In this document: one piece after another, positions 8,907 through 16,750 of the stretch | Layout of the letters: the number at the start of each line of letters is the position of its first letter | Numbering within the stretch: the stretch's first letter is position 1 | From: Rhodoferax sp. PAMC 29310 | Lineage (GTDB): Bacteria > Pseudomonadota > Gammaproteobacteria > Burkholderiales > Burkholderiaceae_C | NCBI RefSeq assembly: GCF_017948265.1 | Contig: NZ_CP072852.1 | Span: 186,001 to 250,000 of the forward strand | Direction of reading: 5' to 3' | DNA: 64,000 nt | Notes under the pieces: generated by a model | Seen by the model: the letters and a program-made list of their open reading frames with translations, nothing else | Databases searched by the model: none | What the model was told of the DNA's origin: nothing | Program-made: the position numbers and the translations under genes

Positions 8907-10598
8907 TTACATGCCCGCGTAATTCGGGCCGCCGCCGCCTTCGGGTGTGACCCAGACGATGTTTTGCGTGGGGTCTTTGATATCGCAGGTCTTGCAGTGC
9001 ACGCAGTTTTGCGCGTTGATCTGCAGGCGGTCGGTGTTGTCTTCGTTCTTCACAAACTCATACACACCGGCTGGGCAGTAGCGTGCCTCGGGCCCGGCGA
9101 ACTTGGCCAGGTTGATGCTGACGGGGACTGAGGCATCCTTCAGCGTCAAGTGCGCCGGTTGCTGCTCTTCATGGTTGGTGTTGCTGATGAACACGCTGGA
9201 AAGCCGGTCAAAGGTGAGCTTGCCGTCTGGCTTGGGGTAGATGATGGGCTTGCACTCGGCGGCCGGCTTCAGGTACAGGTGGTCTGGCTTGTCGCGGTGA
9301 ATCGTCCAAGGAATGTTGCCCTTCAAGACAAACTGCTCCAGGCCGTTCATGAGCGTGCCCACGGTCAGACCTTTTTTGAACCAGGTTTTGAAGTTCCGTG
9401 ACTTGTTCAACTCGGTGTACAGCCAACTCTTCTCAAAGGCCTCGGGGTAGGCGCTCAACTCGTCGTGCTGGCGACCTGCGATCACGGCGTCAAACGCAGC
9501 ATCGGCGGCCAGCATGCCGGTTTTGATGGCGGCGTGGCTGCCCTTGATACGGCTCACATTCAGGTAACCGGCATCGCAACCCACCAGGGCGCCACCGGGG
9601 AACACGGTTTTGGGCAGTGACAGCAGGCCACCCGCCGTGATGGCTCGGGCGCCGTAGCCCACGCGCTTGGCGGTGACTTCGCCTTTGGCGTTTTCAAAGT
9701 AGTAGCGCACGTTGGGATGGGTTTTCCAGCGCTGGAATTCCTCAAACGGACTCAAATAGGGGTTGGCGTAGTCCAGCCCGGTGATGAAGCCCAAAGCAAC
9801 TTTGTTGTCCTCCGCGTGGTACAGAAAGGCGCCGCCATAGGTGTCGCTGTCCATGGGCCAGCCGGCGGTGTGCATGACAAAGCCGGGCTTATGGCGGGCA
9901 GGGTCAATCTCCCACACTTCCTTGATGCCAAGGCCGTAGGTTTGTGGGTCACGTCCGTCGTCCAACTTGTACTTGGCAATCAGTTGCTTGCCCAGATGGC
10001 CGCGCGCGCCTTCCGCAAAGATGGTGTATTTGCCGTGCAGCTCCATGCCAATTTGGAAGCTCTCGCTAGGGTTGCCGTCTTTGCCGACACCCTGGTTGCC
10101 CGTGGCCACGCCTTTGACGGAGCCATCGTCGTTGTACAGCACCTCGGCGGCTGTGAAGCCGGGGAAGATTTCAACGCCCAGACCTTCGGCTTGTTCGGCC
10201 ATCCAGCGGGTGACGGCACCCAGGCTGACAATGAAGTTGCCGTGGTTCTGAAAGCAACCAGGCAGTAAAAAGTTGGGGGTGCGAAAGCCGGACTTTTCAC
10301 CCAGAAAGACCATGGCGTCATCGGTGACGGGCTGGTTCAAGGGGGCACCTAGGGCCTTCCAGTTGGGGAAGAGTTCAGTCAGGGCCTTGGGGTCCATGAT
10401 GGCACCCGACAAAATGTGGGCGCCGGGCTCAGAGCCTTTTTCCAGCACCACCACGGAAATTTCCTTGCCCTGTGTGGCCGCCTGTTGCTTGAGACGAATG
10501 GCGGTGGCGAGGCCACCGGGGCCGCCACCCACGACGACAACGTCGTATTCCATTGCTTCACGGGGGCCGAACTGGGCCAGAATTTCCTGAGGGGTCAT
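8907..10598 (-). CDS. etfD: Electron transfer flavoprotein-ubiquinone oxidoreductase
   Basis: ETF-QO passes electrons from acyl-CoA and amine dehydrogenases, via ETF, to ubiquinone in the membrane. The 563-residue product is full length for the family. The N-terminal FAD fold is VVVVGGGPGGLATAIRLKQQ. Middle markers include GAHILSGAIMDPKAL and SRIKGSHAAIKTGMLAAD. The C-terminus carries the 4Fe-4S ligands in CPAGVYEF, NCVHCKTCDIKDP and the end GGGGPNYAGM. It is monocistronic, divergent from the SDR operon, with a 22-bp palindrome in the shared upstream region that could serve both. Confidence 0.96.
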   Translation of the reverse strand: MTPQEILAQFGPREAMEYDVVVVGGGPGGLATAIRLKQQAATQGKEISVVVLEKGSEPGAHILSGAIMDPKALTELFPNWKALGAPLNQPVTDDAMVFLGEKSGFRTPNFLLPGCFQNHGNFIVSLGAVTRWMAEQAEGLGVEIFPGFTAAEVLYNDDGSVKGVATGNQGVGKDGNPSESFQIGMELHGKYTIFAEGARGHLGKQLIAKYKLDDGRDPQTYGLGIKEVWEIDPARHKPGFVMHTAGWPMDSDTYGGAFLYHAEDNKVALGFITGLDYANPYLSPFEEFQRWKTHPNVRYYFENAKGEVTAKRVGYGARAITAGGLLSLPKTVFPGGALVGCDAGYLNVSRIKGSHAAIKTGMLAADAAFDAVIAGRQHDELSAYPEAFEKSWLYTELNKSRNFKTWFKKGLTVGTLMNGLEQFVLKGNIPWTIHRDKPDHLYLKPAAECKPIIYPKPDGKLTFDRLSSVFISNTNHEEQQPAHLTLKDASVPVSINLAKFAGPEARYCPAGVYEFVKNEDNTDRLQINAQNCVHCKTCDIKDPTQNIVWVTPEGGGGPNYAGM

Positions 10599-10691
10599 GG
10601 ATTAACTCGCTTGATAATGAGGCATGGTCCTGGATCGGACGGCGACAGCGCACTGTCGGGCGTGGGGTCGATTTTAGGCGTTGAAATTTAA

Positions 10692-10713
10692 AAAAAGAAC
10701 GATCGTTCTTTTT
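10692..10713. promoter_or_regulatory. Perfect 22-bp palindrome, probable TetR-family operator
   Basis: Every base of 10692-10702 pairs with 10703-10713; the core is AGAACGATCGTTCT. It lies 19 bases upstream of the SDR start (with AGGAG between) and 94 bases upstream of the divergent ETF-QO start. Length and symmetry are typical of TetR/AcrR dimers. No regulator gene is adjacent, so the protein would act in trans. Confidence 0.6.
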
Positions 10714-10732
10714 AATCGTAGGAGTTCTCTAA

Positions 10733-11515
10733 ATGGCTTACAGCATTGATCTTTCCGGCCGCGTGGCACTCATCACTGGCGCGTCCGGCGGACTCGGCGC
10801 CCAGTTTGCCAGAACCCTGGCGGCCGCGGGGGCCGCCGTGGTGCTGGCGAGTCGCCGGGTGGATAAGTTGAAAGAGTTGCGCGCGCAGATTGACGGTGAG
10901 GGCGGTGACGCCCATGTGATTGAGTTGGACGTGACCGACATGGGGTCCATCAAATCTGCGGTGGCCCACGCGGAAACCGAGGTCGGCTCGATTGACATTC
11001 TGGTCAATAACTCCGGCGTCAGCACCACACAGCGTTTGCAGTACGTCTCGGAAGAAGACTTTGACTATGTGTTTGACACCAATGTGCGTGGCGCATTTTT
11101 TGTCGCGCAAGAGGTGGGCAAGCGCATGCTGGCCCGGGCCAAAGGGGCGGCGCCAGGGCATTTCACCGGCGGCCGTATTGTGAATATTGCCTCCATGGCG
11201 GGCTTGCGGGTACTGCCTCAAATTGGCGTTTATTGCATGAGCAAAGCGGCTGTGGTGCAGATGACCAAAGCCATGGCGCTCGAGTGGGGCCGCTTTGGCA
11301 TCAACGTCAACGCCATTTGCCCGGGCTACATCGACACTGAAATCAACCACCACCATTGGCAAACCGAGCAGGGGCAGAAGTTGATTCAGATGCTGCCGCG
11401 CAAACGCGTCGGGCAGCCCAAAGATCTGGATGCGGTGCTGATGATGTTGTGCTCGGACGAGAGCCATTTCATTAACGGGGCGGTCATCGCTGCGGATGAC
11501 GGTTTCGGAGCCTGA
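10733..11515 (+). CDS. SDR-family oxidoreductase
   Basis: A classical short-chain dehydrogenase of 260 residues. It has the Rossmann motif TGASGGLG near residue 16, NNSG at about 90 and the catalytic pair YCMSKAAV (Tyr and Lys). Such enzymes oxidise or reduce alcohols or ketones with NAD(P)(H). The substrate cannot be read from the sequence; the flanking ETF-QO and thioesterase hint at acyl-CoA chemistry. AGGAG is 8 bases before the ATG. It heads a plus-strand series with the EamA transporter (12 bases downstream), ubiC and a thioesterase, and lies behind a candidate TetR operator. Confidence 0.9.
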   Translation: MAYSIDLSGRVALITGASGGLGAQFARTLAAAGAAVVLASRRVDKLKELRAQIDGEGGDAHVIELDVTDMGSIKSAVAHAETEVGSIDILVNNSGVSTTQRLQYVSEEDFDYVFDTNVRGAFFVAQEVGKRMLARAKGAAPGHFTGGRIVNIASMAGLRVLPQIGVYCMSKAAVVQMTKAMALEWGRFGINVNAICPGYIDTEINHHHWQTEQGQKLIQMLPRKRVGQPKDLDAVLMMLCSDESHFINGAVIAADDGFGA

Positions 11516-11526
11516 TCGACAACACG

Positions 11527-12399
11527 ATGCTGACAGGTATCTTGGCGGGCCTCGCCTCTGGGGCTCTGTGGGGACTCGTTTTCGTCGTTCCGCGCATGAC
11601 GCCCGGGCGATTTCTCAGTTTCGGCGCCATGGCGGCTTTGGTCATGGCGATCACCTGGCGGTCACATACCTTGCCCACGTTGCGCCAGGCGATGACAGCT
11701 TTGGGCATGAGTGTGCTGGGCGCCACGGCTTACTACTTGCTGCTGTCGCTGGCCATTCACCGGGCGGGCACTGAGGTGCCCACGCTGATCATTGGCACCA
11801 TTCCACTGTGGGTAATTTTTTTTGGCAAGCCGGCCGGCTTGAAGTGGTCCACCTTGCTGCCCGGTGTGGCCCTGACGGCGGCGGGACTCTTGCTCATGGT
11901 GATGGCCGCGCGTTCTGAGCTGGGCGCCGCGCAGGCCTCGGGGAACAGTTTTTGGTGGGGCGTCGCGTTGGCCAGCGCCGCCATCGTGAGCTGGACGGTG
12001 TTTGCCATTCTTAACGCGGCTTGGCTGAAACGCCACCCCGAAATTCGTGCCTCTGAGTGGGCCAACTGGGTCGGCATCGCCACGGGCGTGGGCGCTTTGC
12101 TGCTTTGGTTGGCCGCTGGATCTTCGCCGAATGAGCTGCTGGCACTTGATGATGGTGCGCTAGTTGCTATGGTTTGCATAGCAACGGGCGTTGGCTCTGG
12201 ATGGGCGGCCAGTATTTTGTGGAATGTCGCCAGCCAGCGCCTGAGTGCCAGTTTGTGCGGTCAATTGATCGTGAGTGAGACCTTGTTTGCGCTGTTTTAT
12301 TCCTTTGTGTGGGACGGCGCCTGGCCGGGCGGCTTGCAGCTGCTGGCAGCGGTGTTGTTCACTCTGGGAATTTTGGCCTCGATCAGGGCACACCGATGA
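11527..12399 (+). CDS. EamA/DMT-family transporter
   Basis: A 290-residue inner-membrane protein with about ten hydrophobic segments in two halves, the layout of drug/metabolite transporters (EamA pair). It opens with MLTGILAGLASGALWGLVFV. The role is probably export of a small metabolite; substrate not predictable. It starts 12 bases after the SDR gene and its stop overlaps the ubiC start (ATGA), so it is co-transcribed. The segment VAMVCIATGVG is encoded across a copy of the dispersed repeat and forms part of a predicted membrane helix. Confidence 0.88.
   Translation: MLTGILAGLASGALWGLVFVVPRMTPGRFLSFGAMAALVMAITWRSHTLPTLRQAMTALGMSVLGATAYYLLLSLAIHRAGTEVPTLIIGTIPLWVIFFGKPAGLKWSTLLPGVALTAAGLLLMVMAARSELGAAQASGNSFWWGVALASAAIVSWTVFAILNAAWLKRHPEIRASEWANWVGIATGVGALLLWLAAGSSPNELLALDDGALVAMVCIATGVGSGWAASILWNVASQRLSASLCGQLIVSETLFALFYSFVWDGAWPGGLQLLAAVLFTLGILASIRAHR
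12156..12186 (+). repeat. Dispersed repeat, copy 4 (inside the EamA gene)
   Basis: GTGCGCTAGTTGCTATGGTT followed by TGCATAGCAAC has the GCGC box and the paired GTTGCTAT/ATAGCAAC core. It reads GCT-ATG-GTT-TGC-ATA in frame, with no stop. Confidence 0.5.
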
Positions 12400-12989
12400 C
12401 GATTTGGTCGACTCACAACGGGTTCGAGCGGCGGGTTCGTCGGTGGTTGGGTGCATCAGGCTCGCTCAGCGCCCGCTTGGCGCAGCACGGCGCCTCGTTC
12501 ACGGTGCGGGTGCTTGACCAGGGGATGCAGCACTTGCACCCTGATGAAGCACGCGCGCTGGGCTTGCCCGGACGGCGACCCGGCTATGTGCGGGAGGTGG
12601 TACTGAGTGTGGACGGCCTGCCGGTGGTGTTTGCCCGCAGCGTCACGGCTCATGCGCATTCGGTGGGCCCTTGGCGCTCGATTCGGGGCTTGGGCACACG
12701 ACCCCTAGCCGACGTTTTGTTCAAGCGCAAGGGAATCGATCGTGCGCCGCTGGAGTTTGCCAACCTGCCCCCGGCGAGCCGGCTGGGGCAGGACGTTGAG
12801 AAGGCCTGGCGCCAGGCCACCGGGCAAACCGTGGCCGCAGGGGCACTGCCAGTTCGCCGCTCGGTGTTCACTCGTTGTGGTGCGCCGCTGCTGGTGATGG
12901 AGGTGTTTGCCAACCCTCAATATCCCTGGTGCTGGCCCAGCCCGCGCCGGGTCAGCCGCCAACCCGTGTTACCAAGGAAACGAGCATGA
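12396..12989 (+). CDS. ubiC: Chorismate--pyruvate lyase
   Basis: UbiC splits chorismate into 4-hydroxybenzoate and pyruvate, the first step of ubiquinone synthesis. The start at 12396 overlaps the transporter stop as ATGA and gives 197 residues. Recognisable parts are the internal VREVVLSVDGLPVVFARSV, the RSIRGLGTRPLADVLF core and the late PVRRSVF stretch. The last codons overlap the next gene by 4 bases. The link with ETF-QO is only that both concern ubiquinone. Confidence 0.88.
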   Translation: MTIWSTHNGFERRVRRWLGASGSLSARLAQHGASFTVRVLDQGMQHLHPDEARALGLPGRRPGYVREVVLSVDGLPVVFARSVTAHAHSVGPWRSIRGLGTRPLADVLFKRKGIDRAPLEFANLPPASRLGQDVEKAWRQATGQTVAAGALPVRRSVFTRCGAPLLVMEVFANPQYPWCWPSPRRVSRQPVLPRKRA

Positions 12990-13405
12990 AAATCGCATTA
13001 CCTGAGCAAAAGAAGTGGGTGCACGACGCCCGCATTGCCATTCGCTGGGGCGACATGGACGCCATGGGGCATGTTAATAACGCCGTCTACTTTCGCTACC
13101 TGGAGACCTGCCGTATTGAGTGGTTGCAAGCCATCGGCTGCACGCCCACCCCACAGGGCGAAGGGCCGGTGATAGTGAATGCGTTTTGCAACTTTTACAA
13201 GCAGCTGGAGTACCCAGGCGACTTGCTGCTAAAGATGTATGTGAGCGACCCGGGCCGCACCACTTTTGAGACTTGGACGACGATTGAGCGGCTGGACCAG
13301 CCCGGCGTCATTTCTGCTGCCGGCGGTGCAACCACCATCTGGGTGGATTTTCCCACTCAGAAGGCTGCCACCTTGCCGGACTGGGTGCGCACGCTGGTGA
13401 GTTGA
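12986..13405 (+). CDS. Hotdog-fold acyl-CoA thioesterase
   Basis: A 139-residue member of the 4-hydroxybenzoyl-CoA thioesterase/YbgC family. The signature is IRWGDMDAMGHVNNAVYFRY, containing the catalytic aspartate and the GHVNN loop, followed by ETCRIEWL. It probably hydrolyses short acyl- or aroyl-CoA esters. The start is set by GGAAA 8 bases upstream and by the ATGA overlap with ubiC. It is the last gene of the SDR-transporter-ubiC-thioesterase run. Confidence 0.88.
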   Translation: MKIALPEQKKWVHDARIAIRWGDMDAMGHVNNAVYFRYLETCRIEWLQAIGCTPTPQGEGPVIVNAFCNFYKQLEYPGDLLLKMYVSDPGRTTFETWTTIERLDQPGVISAAGGATTIWVDFPTQKAATLPDWVRTLVS

Positions 13406-13420
13406 TTTTCGAGAGAAATT

Positions 13421-13471
13421 GGCCTCTACTCCCCGTCTACAGAGCGGGAGTTGCTATATTTTAAATAGCGT
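13421..13471 (+). repeat. Dispersed AGCTAT-type repeat, copy 5
   Basis: GGCCTCTACTCCCCGTCTAC, AGAGCGGGAG, then TTGCTATATTTTAAATAGCG. This is a complete copy with both the TAGCCCC-like box and the paired TTGCTAT/ATAGCG core. It fills the gap between two convergent genes and touches the stop codon of the next gene. Confidence 0.75.
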
Positions 13472-14043
13472 TATTTAACCTTGGGTGTTCTGCCCATCAG
13501 GTAGAACTCGGGGTTGGGCAGCATATTGCTGAAGGAGGCCATGCGGTTGCTGAGCCCAAAGAACGCCGTGATGGCGGCAATGTCCCACGCGTCTTCGTCG
13601 CTGAAGCCGTGGGCCTGCAGGGCGGTGAAGTCGGCGTCACCAATCTCGTTAGATTGCAGGCAGACCTTCATCGCAAAGTCCAGCATGGCTTTTTGACGGG
13701 GCGTGATGTCGGCATTGCGGTAATTGACGGCCACCTGGTCTGCGACCAGCGGCTTCTTTTCATAGATTCGCAAAATCGCGCCATGGGCGACCACACAGTA
13801 AAGGCATTTGTTGGCTGCGCTGGTAGTGGTGACGATCATTTCCCGGTCGCCCTTGCTTAGGCCAGAGTTCTCTTTGAGCATCAAGGCGTCGTGGTAAGCA
13901 AAGAAGGCACGCCACTCGGCGGGGCGGCGGGCCAGCGCCAGAAACACGGTGGGCACAAACCCTGCTTTGTCCTGCACTTCCAGCACTTTGGCGCGAATGT
14001 CGTCCGGCAGGTCTTTGAGTTCGGGGTTGGGGTAACGGCTCAT
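13471..14043 (-). CDS. Peroxidase-related protein of the AhpD/carboxymuconolactone decarboxylase family
   Basis: A 190-residue protein. LSKGDREMIVTTTSAANKCL leads into the CLYCVVAHG motif, the CxxC plus His of AhpD-type alkylhydroperoxidases (about residues 80-87). The length and the closing NRMASFSNMLPNPEFY match the uncharacterised peroxidase-related subfamily. It probably reduces peroxides through the two cysteines. It is divergent from a second family member at 14125, with about 80 bases between the starts. Confidence 0.87.
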   Translation of the reverse strand: MSRYPNPELKDLPDDIRAKVLEVQDKAGFVPTVFLALARRPAEWRAFFAYHDALMLKENSGLSKGDREMIVTTTSAANKCLYCVVAHGAILRIYEKKPLVADQVAVNYRNADITPRQKAMLDFAMKVCLQSNEIGDADFTALQAHGFSDEDAWDIAAITAFFGLSNRMASFSNMLPNPEFYLMGRTPKVK

Positions 14044-14124
14044 GGTGTCTCCAGACAGTTAAGGGGAATGCTTGCCATTATCCTTGGGGTCTTTATCAAC
14101 GCCAATTGGCAGAAAAACTCCACC

Positions 14125-14502
14125 ATGGATTCCCAATTTGACAAAGGCTTGGCCACCCGAAAACAGGTCATGGGTGAAGATTTTGTGGCTGCGGCTTTTG
14201 GCCGAGCCACCGAGTTCACCGCACCGCTACAACAACACATCACCCGCAACGCCTGGGGCGACGTTTGGCAGCGCGACGGCTTGGACCTGAAAACCCGCAG
14301 CCTGATCACCGTCGCCATGCTGGTGGCGCTGGGCAAGCAACATGAACTCAAGGGCCATGTGCGAGGCGCCTTGAACAACGGAGTCACCCCAGCTGAGCTG
14401 CAGGAGCTACTGCTTCATGCTGCCGTTTACTGCGGAGTGCCGGCCGTGGCCGAAGCTTTTCGCACGGCCGCCGAAGTGGTGGATGCACCGCCCACGGCCT
14501 GA
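14125..14502 (+). CDS. Carboxymuconolactone decarboxylase-family protein, PcaC-like
   Basis: 125 residues, the length of 4-carboxymuconolactone decarboxylase (PcaC) of the beta-ketoadipate pathway. Matching stretches are RNAWGDVWQRDGLDLKTRSL, HELKGHVRGALNNGVTPAEL and LLHAAVYCGVPAVAEAFRTA. It lacks the CxxC of AhpD proteins, supporting the decarboxylase subgroup. No other pca genes are adjacent, although a 3-oxoacid CoA-transferase pair (scoAB) lies 2.2 kb downstream, so the aromatic-degradation role is tentative. The Shine-Dalgarno is weak. Confidence 0.82.
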   Translation: MDSQFDKGLATRKQVMGEDFVAAAFGRATEFTAPLQQHITRNAWGDVWQRDGLDLKTRSLITVAMLVALGKQHELKGHVRGALNNGVTPAELQELLLHAAVYCGVPAVAEAFRTAAEVVDAPPTA

Positions 14503-14510
14503 CGATCGCG

Positions 14511-15389
14511 TTACGGGGCGGTCCGAGGTCCGATCAACTGGCGAAATTCTTTGAGTTTGGCCTTCAAAACACGTGAGTTTTCAGTGCCCATGCGCATCAA
14601 CATTTTTTGCCCGGCGGGGCGGGCCTCCAACGCGGCATCGGCGTATTCATACCGTACCCACGGTCGTATGGTGGGCACCGAGCCTTTGACCTCGGTCAGT
14701 ACCAGCTTCACTGGCCCGTTGAGCTCCGGCGTGGCCAGCATTTGGTCAATGACCTGAACCAACCGGTCATTGAAATATTTGCCGGGGTAGCCCAGCTCCT
14801 CGTAGGCAGATTGAAACAGCGGATACCACTTGGCATAAAACGTGGCTGCTTTGGCGGTGTTGAGGCCACTGGCAAACTGCACGAACGGGCGGTAACGCGC
14901 CGCGTTGCTCTCAGCCAGCACTGTCGTGTCACCTTGCTGGGTCACCTGAAAGCGATCCGCCGTAGGTACCACTGGCCACAAGCGGGCTGCGGCGTGGCCC
15001 CGTGACAGGTTGTCTACCGTCACAACGACGCGGCGCACAAACCCGTCCACCTGCAAAAAAGTGAGCACGGAAGGGCGACCCAGCCACTCTAGCAGCGCGT
15101 CTTTGATAGGCGCGTCGGCGTTCGCCAAGGGTGGCAAGGGCTCGGGTTGGGATGCAGCGATTTCCGTCTGAAGCGCTTCGATGGGGTACTGCGGGCCGAC
15201 AGGAGTCGGCATTGGTGTGGGCTCGGGCGCGGCCGGCGTGGTTGTGGGCGCCACTGGGCTTGCAACCACGGCTTGGCCAGGTGGGATGGGGGTGAGCGGT
15301 GGCGTTTGGCTTTGCCACCAAAAGTAAGCCACCGCGGCGAGGCCGAGGAGAGCGAGAATTGGAATCAACCAGCGAGAGAGGGGCTTCAT
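14511..15389 (-). CDS. DUF3014 domain protein, membrane-anchored
   Basis: A 292-residue protein from the ATG at 15389 (MKPLSRWLIPILALLGLAAV), chosen because AAAGGA lies 7 bases upstream. One N-terminal membrane segment (about 8-26) is followed by a proline/threonine-rich linker (about 28-70) and a globular domain of about 220 residues resembling DUF3014 (for example LLEWLGRPSVLTFL, YEELGYPGKYFNDRLVQVID and the final EFRQLIGPRTAP). The layout suggests a periplasmic domain tethered to the inner membrane. The function of the family is unknown to me. It is convergent with the gene at 14125 and stands alone. Confidence 0.8.
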   Translation of the reverse strand: MKPLSRWLIPILALLGLAAVAYFWWQSQTPPLTPIPPGQAVVASPVAPTTTPAAPEPTPMPTPVGPQYPIEALQTEIAASQPEPLPPLANADAPIKDALLEWLGRPSVLTFLQVDGFVRRVVVTVDNLSRGHAAARLWPVVPTADRFQVTQQGDTTVLAESNAARYRPFVQFASGLNTAKAATFYAKWYPLFQSAYEELGYPGKYFNDRLVQVIDQMLATPELNGPVKLVLTEVKGSVPTIRPWVRYEYADAALEARPAGQKMLMRMGTENSRVLKAKLKEFRQLIGPRTAP

Positions 15390-15690
15390 GGCGAGTGTCC
15401 TTTGCGGTAGTTGCAGGCTGCAAGGAATGCAGAGCGGGGCCGGTTTGGCCGGGTCGGGGTGGGGCCGTTGCACAGGGCTTGGCGGGATCGACCATACACA
15501 ACCATCTTACCGGGGCCTGCGTTGGACGCGCAGTTTCTGGCGCGCTTGGCGTCGACACAGCATATGAATCTAAAGGGGTGTAATATAAAAAACTGGGTGG
15601 ACAGGTTTCACACGGGATTGCCAGTTTGGTGATCGAGTGGTGATGATCATTGCTCGCCCACGCTGTCAATTTTTTAACAGGAGGATTCTT
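15390..15690. other. Intergenic region upstream of the DUF3014 and BON genes
   Basis: 301 bases between two divergent genes. No reading frame here looks real. The stretch near 15583-15600 (GTGTAATATAAAAAAC) is AT-rich and could hold a promoter for the BON lipoprotein gene, but no clear -35 was found. Confidence 0.4.
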
Positions 15691-16005
15691 ATGATGATTC
15701 GAAATACCCTTGCCGCTGCCATGACTGCTGTTGTTTTGTTGACTGCCACTGGTTGCGCGGTGACACGAGGCCAACAAACCGTGGGAGCCTATGTGGACGA
15801 TGCCGCCATCACCGCTGCGGTGAAAGCCAAGTTTGTGGAAAGCAAAGTCGTTGCCGCCAGCGCCATCAGTGTGGAAACATTGAACGGAACAGTGTTGTTG
15901 TCTGGCTTTGCCAAGAGCAATGACGAGAAAAACACGGCGCACCAGATCGCCCACGATACCAAAGGCGTCAAGATGGTCCGTGACGAGGTTGTTGTTCGTC
16001 CCTGA
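15691..16005 (+). CDS. BON-domain lipoprotein
   Basis: 104 residues. The ATG at 15691 has AGGAGG 6 bases upstream. A lipoprotein signal (MMIRNTLAAAMTAVVLLTA, then TGC) gives a lipidated cysteine at about residue 21. The rest is one BON domain (about 38-104: DDAAITAAVKAKFVES, VETLNGTVLLSGFAKS, GVKMVRDEVVV), related to OsmY-type domains that bind membranes or envelope polymers. It is probably periplasmic and involved in envelope maintenance. It stands alone and is followed by a dispersed repeat. Confidence 0.9.
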   Translation: MMIRNTLAAAMTAVVLLTATGCAVTRGQQTVGAYVDDAAITAAVKAKFVESKVVAASAISVETLNGTVLLSGFAKSNDEKNTAHQIAHDTKGVKMVRDEVVVRP

Positions 16006-16027
16006 TATTTATGAATGAAATTGGCAT

Positions 16028-16075
16028 CGAGCCCCTATAGGGTATGCGTAAGAAGCTATTTTTTTAGGAGCAATA
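16028..16075 (+). repeat. Dispersed AGCTAT-type repeat, copy 6
   Basis: GAGCCCCTATAGGGTATGCG, TAAGAAGCTATTTTTTTAGG, then AGCAATAG. It shares the 12-mer GCGTAAGAAGCT exactly with the copy inside moeA. It fills the gap between the BON gene and the convergent PAS-LuxR gene. Confidence 0.65.
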
Positions 16076-16079
16076 GAGG

Positions 16080-16622
16080 TCAACCAGCCATCAGCTTGTG
16101 AACCAAGTCACCGGCGTTGGAGGCTTTGTACTTTCGCATCAGCCGGGCACGGTAGATTTCAACCGTGCGGTGGCTGATGCTTAAAGCCCGACCAATTTCC
16201 TTGGAGGTGAGTCCATCCATCAGATGGGCGGCAACCTCCCTTTCTCTCGCCGTCAGTTCCGCCTTGACCGGGCGACGCGAACTCAAATCCTCAAATGTCC
16301 AGATACCCGCCTCATGCGGCGCAATGGGGTTCAGGGCCCGGCCTGTCACATGGCACCAAAAGGTCTCCCCACTGGCGCGTTTCATAATTCGATCGTCCGC
16401 ATAGGTCCCGTGTTGATTCAGAATCGGCGCAATGCGCGCTCCTGTTCGCTCAAACTCAACGGCGCTGGGGTAGAGCACTTGAAATGACTCACCCACCAGC
16501 AACTCCCGAGACACCCCAAACATCTCGCACAAGTGGCGGTTGCAGTCGACCATGGCCCGGTTCCGAGACAGCGCCATGCCAATGGGAGCGAATTCAAAGG
16601 CAAGTCGGTAGTCAATGTCCAT
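16080..16622 (-). CDS. PAS-LuxR transcriptional regulator
   Basis: A 180-residue regulator from the ATG at 16622 (MDIDYRLAFEFAPIGMALSR). One PAS domain spans about 5-115 (NRHLCEMFGVSRELLVGESF). A LuxR/FixJ-type HTH lies at about 120-178 (LTAREREVAAHLMDGLTSKE and IGRALSISHRTVEIYRARLM). It is divergent from the CoA-transferase pair at 16751, so it likely controls that pair in response to a small ligand or redox cue sensed by the PAS fold. There is no receiver domain, so it is not a standard response regulator. An inverted repeat in the 128-base gap is a candidate binding site. Confidence 0.88.
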   Translation of the reverse strand: MDIDYRLAFEFAPIGMALSRNRAMVDCNRHLCEMFGVSRELLVGESFQVLYPSAVEFERTGARIAPILNQHGTYADDRIMKRASGETFWCHVTGRALNPIAPHEAGIWTFEDLSSRRPVKAELTAREREVAAHLMDGLTSKEIGRALSISHRTVEIYRARLMRKYKASNAGDLVHKLMAG

Positions 16623-16672
16623 AGGGCGATTGGGTTCTGAAAGGGTGTGGGGCGGGGTAAGGGTTTGTACTT

Positions 16673-16708
16673 TACGAGATACTACGTAAGTGGTTAGGTA
16701 GTATCGTA
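16673..16708. promoter_or_regulatory. Inverted repeat between the PAS-LuxR gene and scoA
   Basis: TACGAGATACTAC (16673-16685) and GTAGTATCGTA (16698-16708) are inverted copies apart from one inserted base. The site sits 43 bases upstream of scoA and 51 upstream of the regulator. LuxR-type proteins bind such imperfect palindromes. The role is inferred. Confidence 0.55.
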
Positions 16709-16750
16709 AGCGCATTGTTTCTTCGTTATCCAAAATTAGGAGATTGACCC

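Noticed and set aside
14929..15954. A 341-codon minus-strand open frame
   Set aside because: It crosses the DUF3014 gene in another frame and the BON gene antisense; no recognisable domain.
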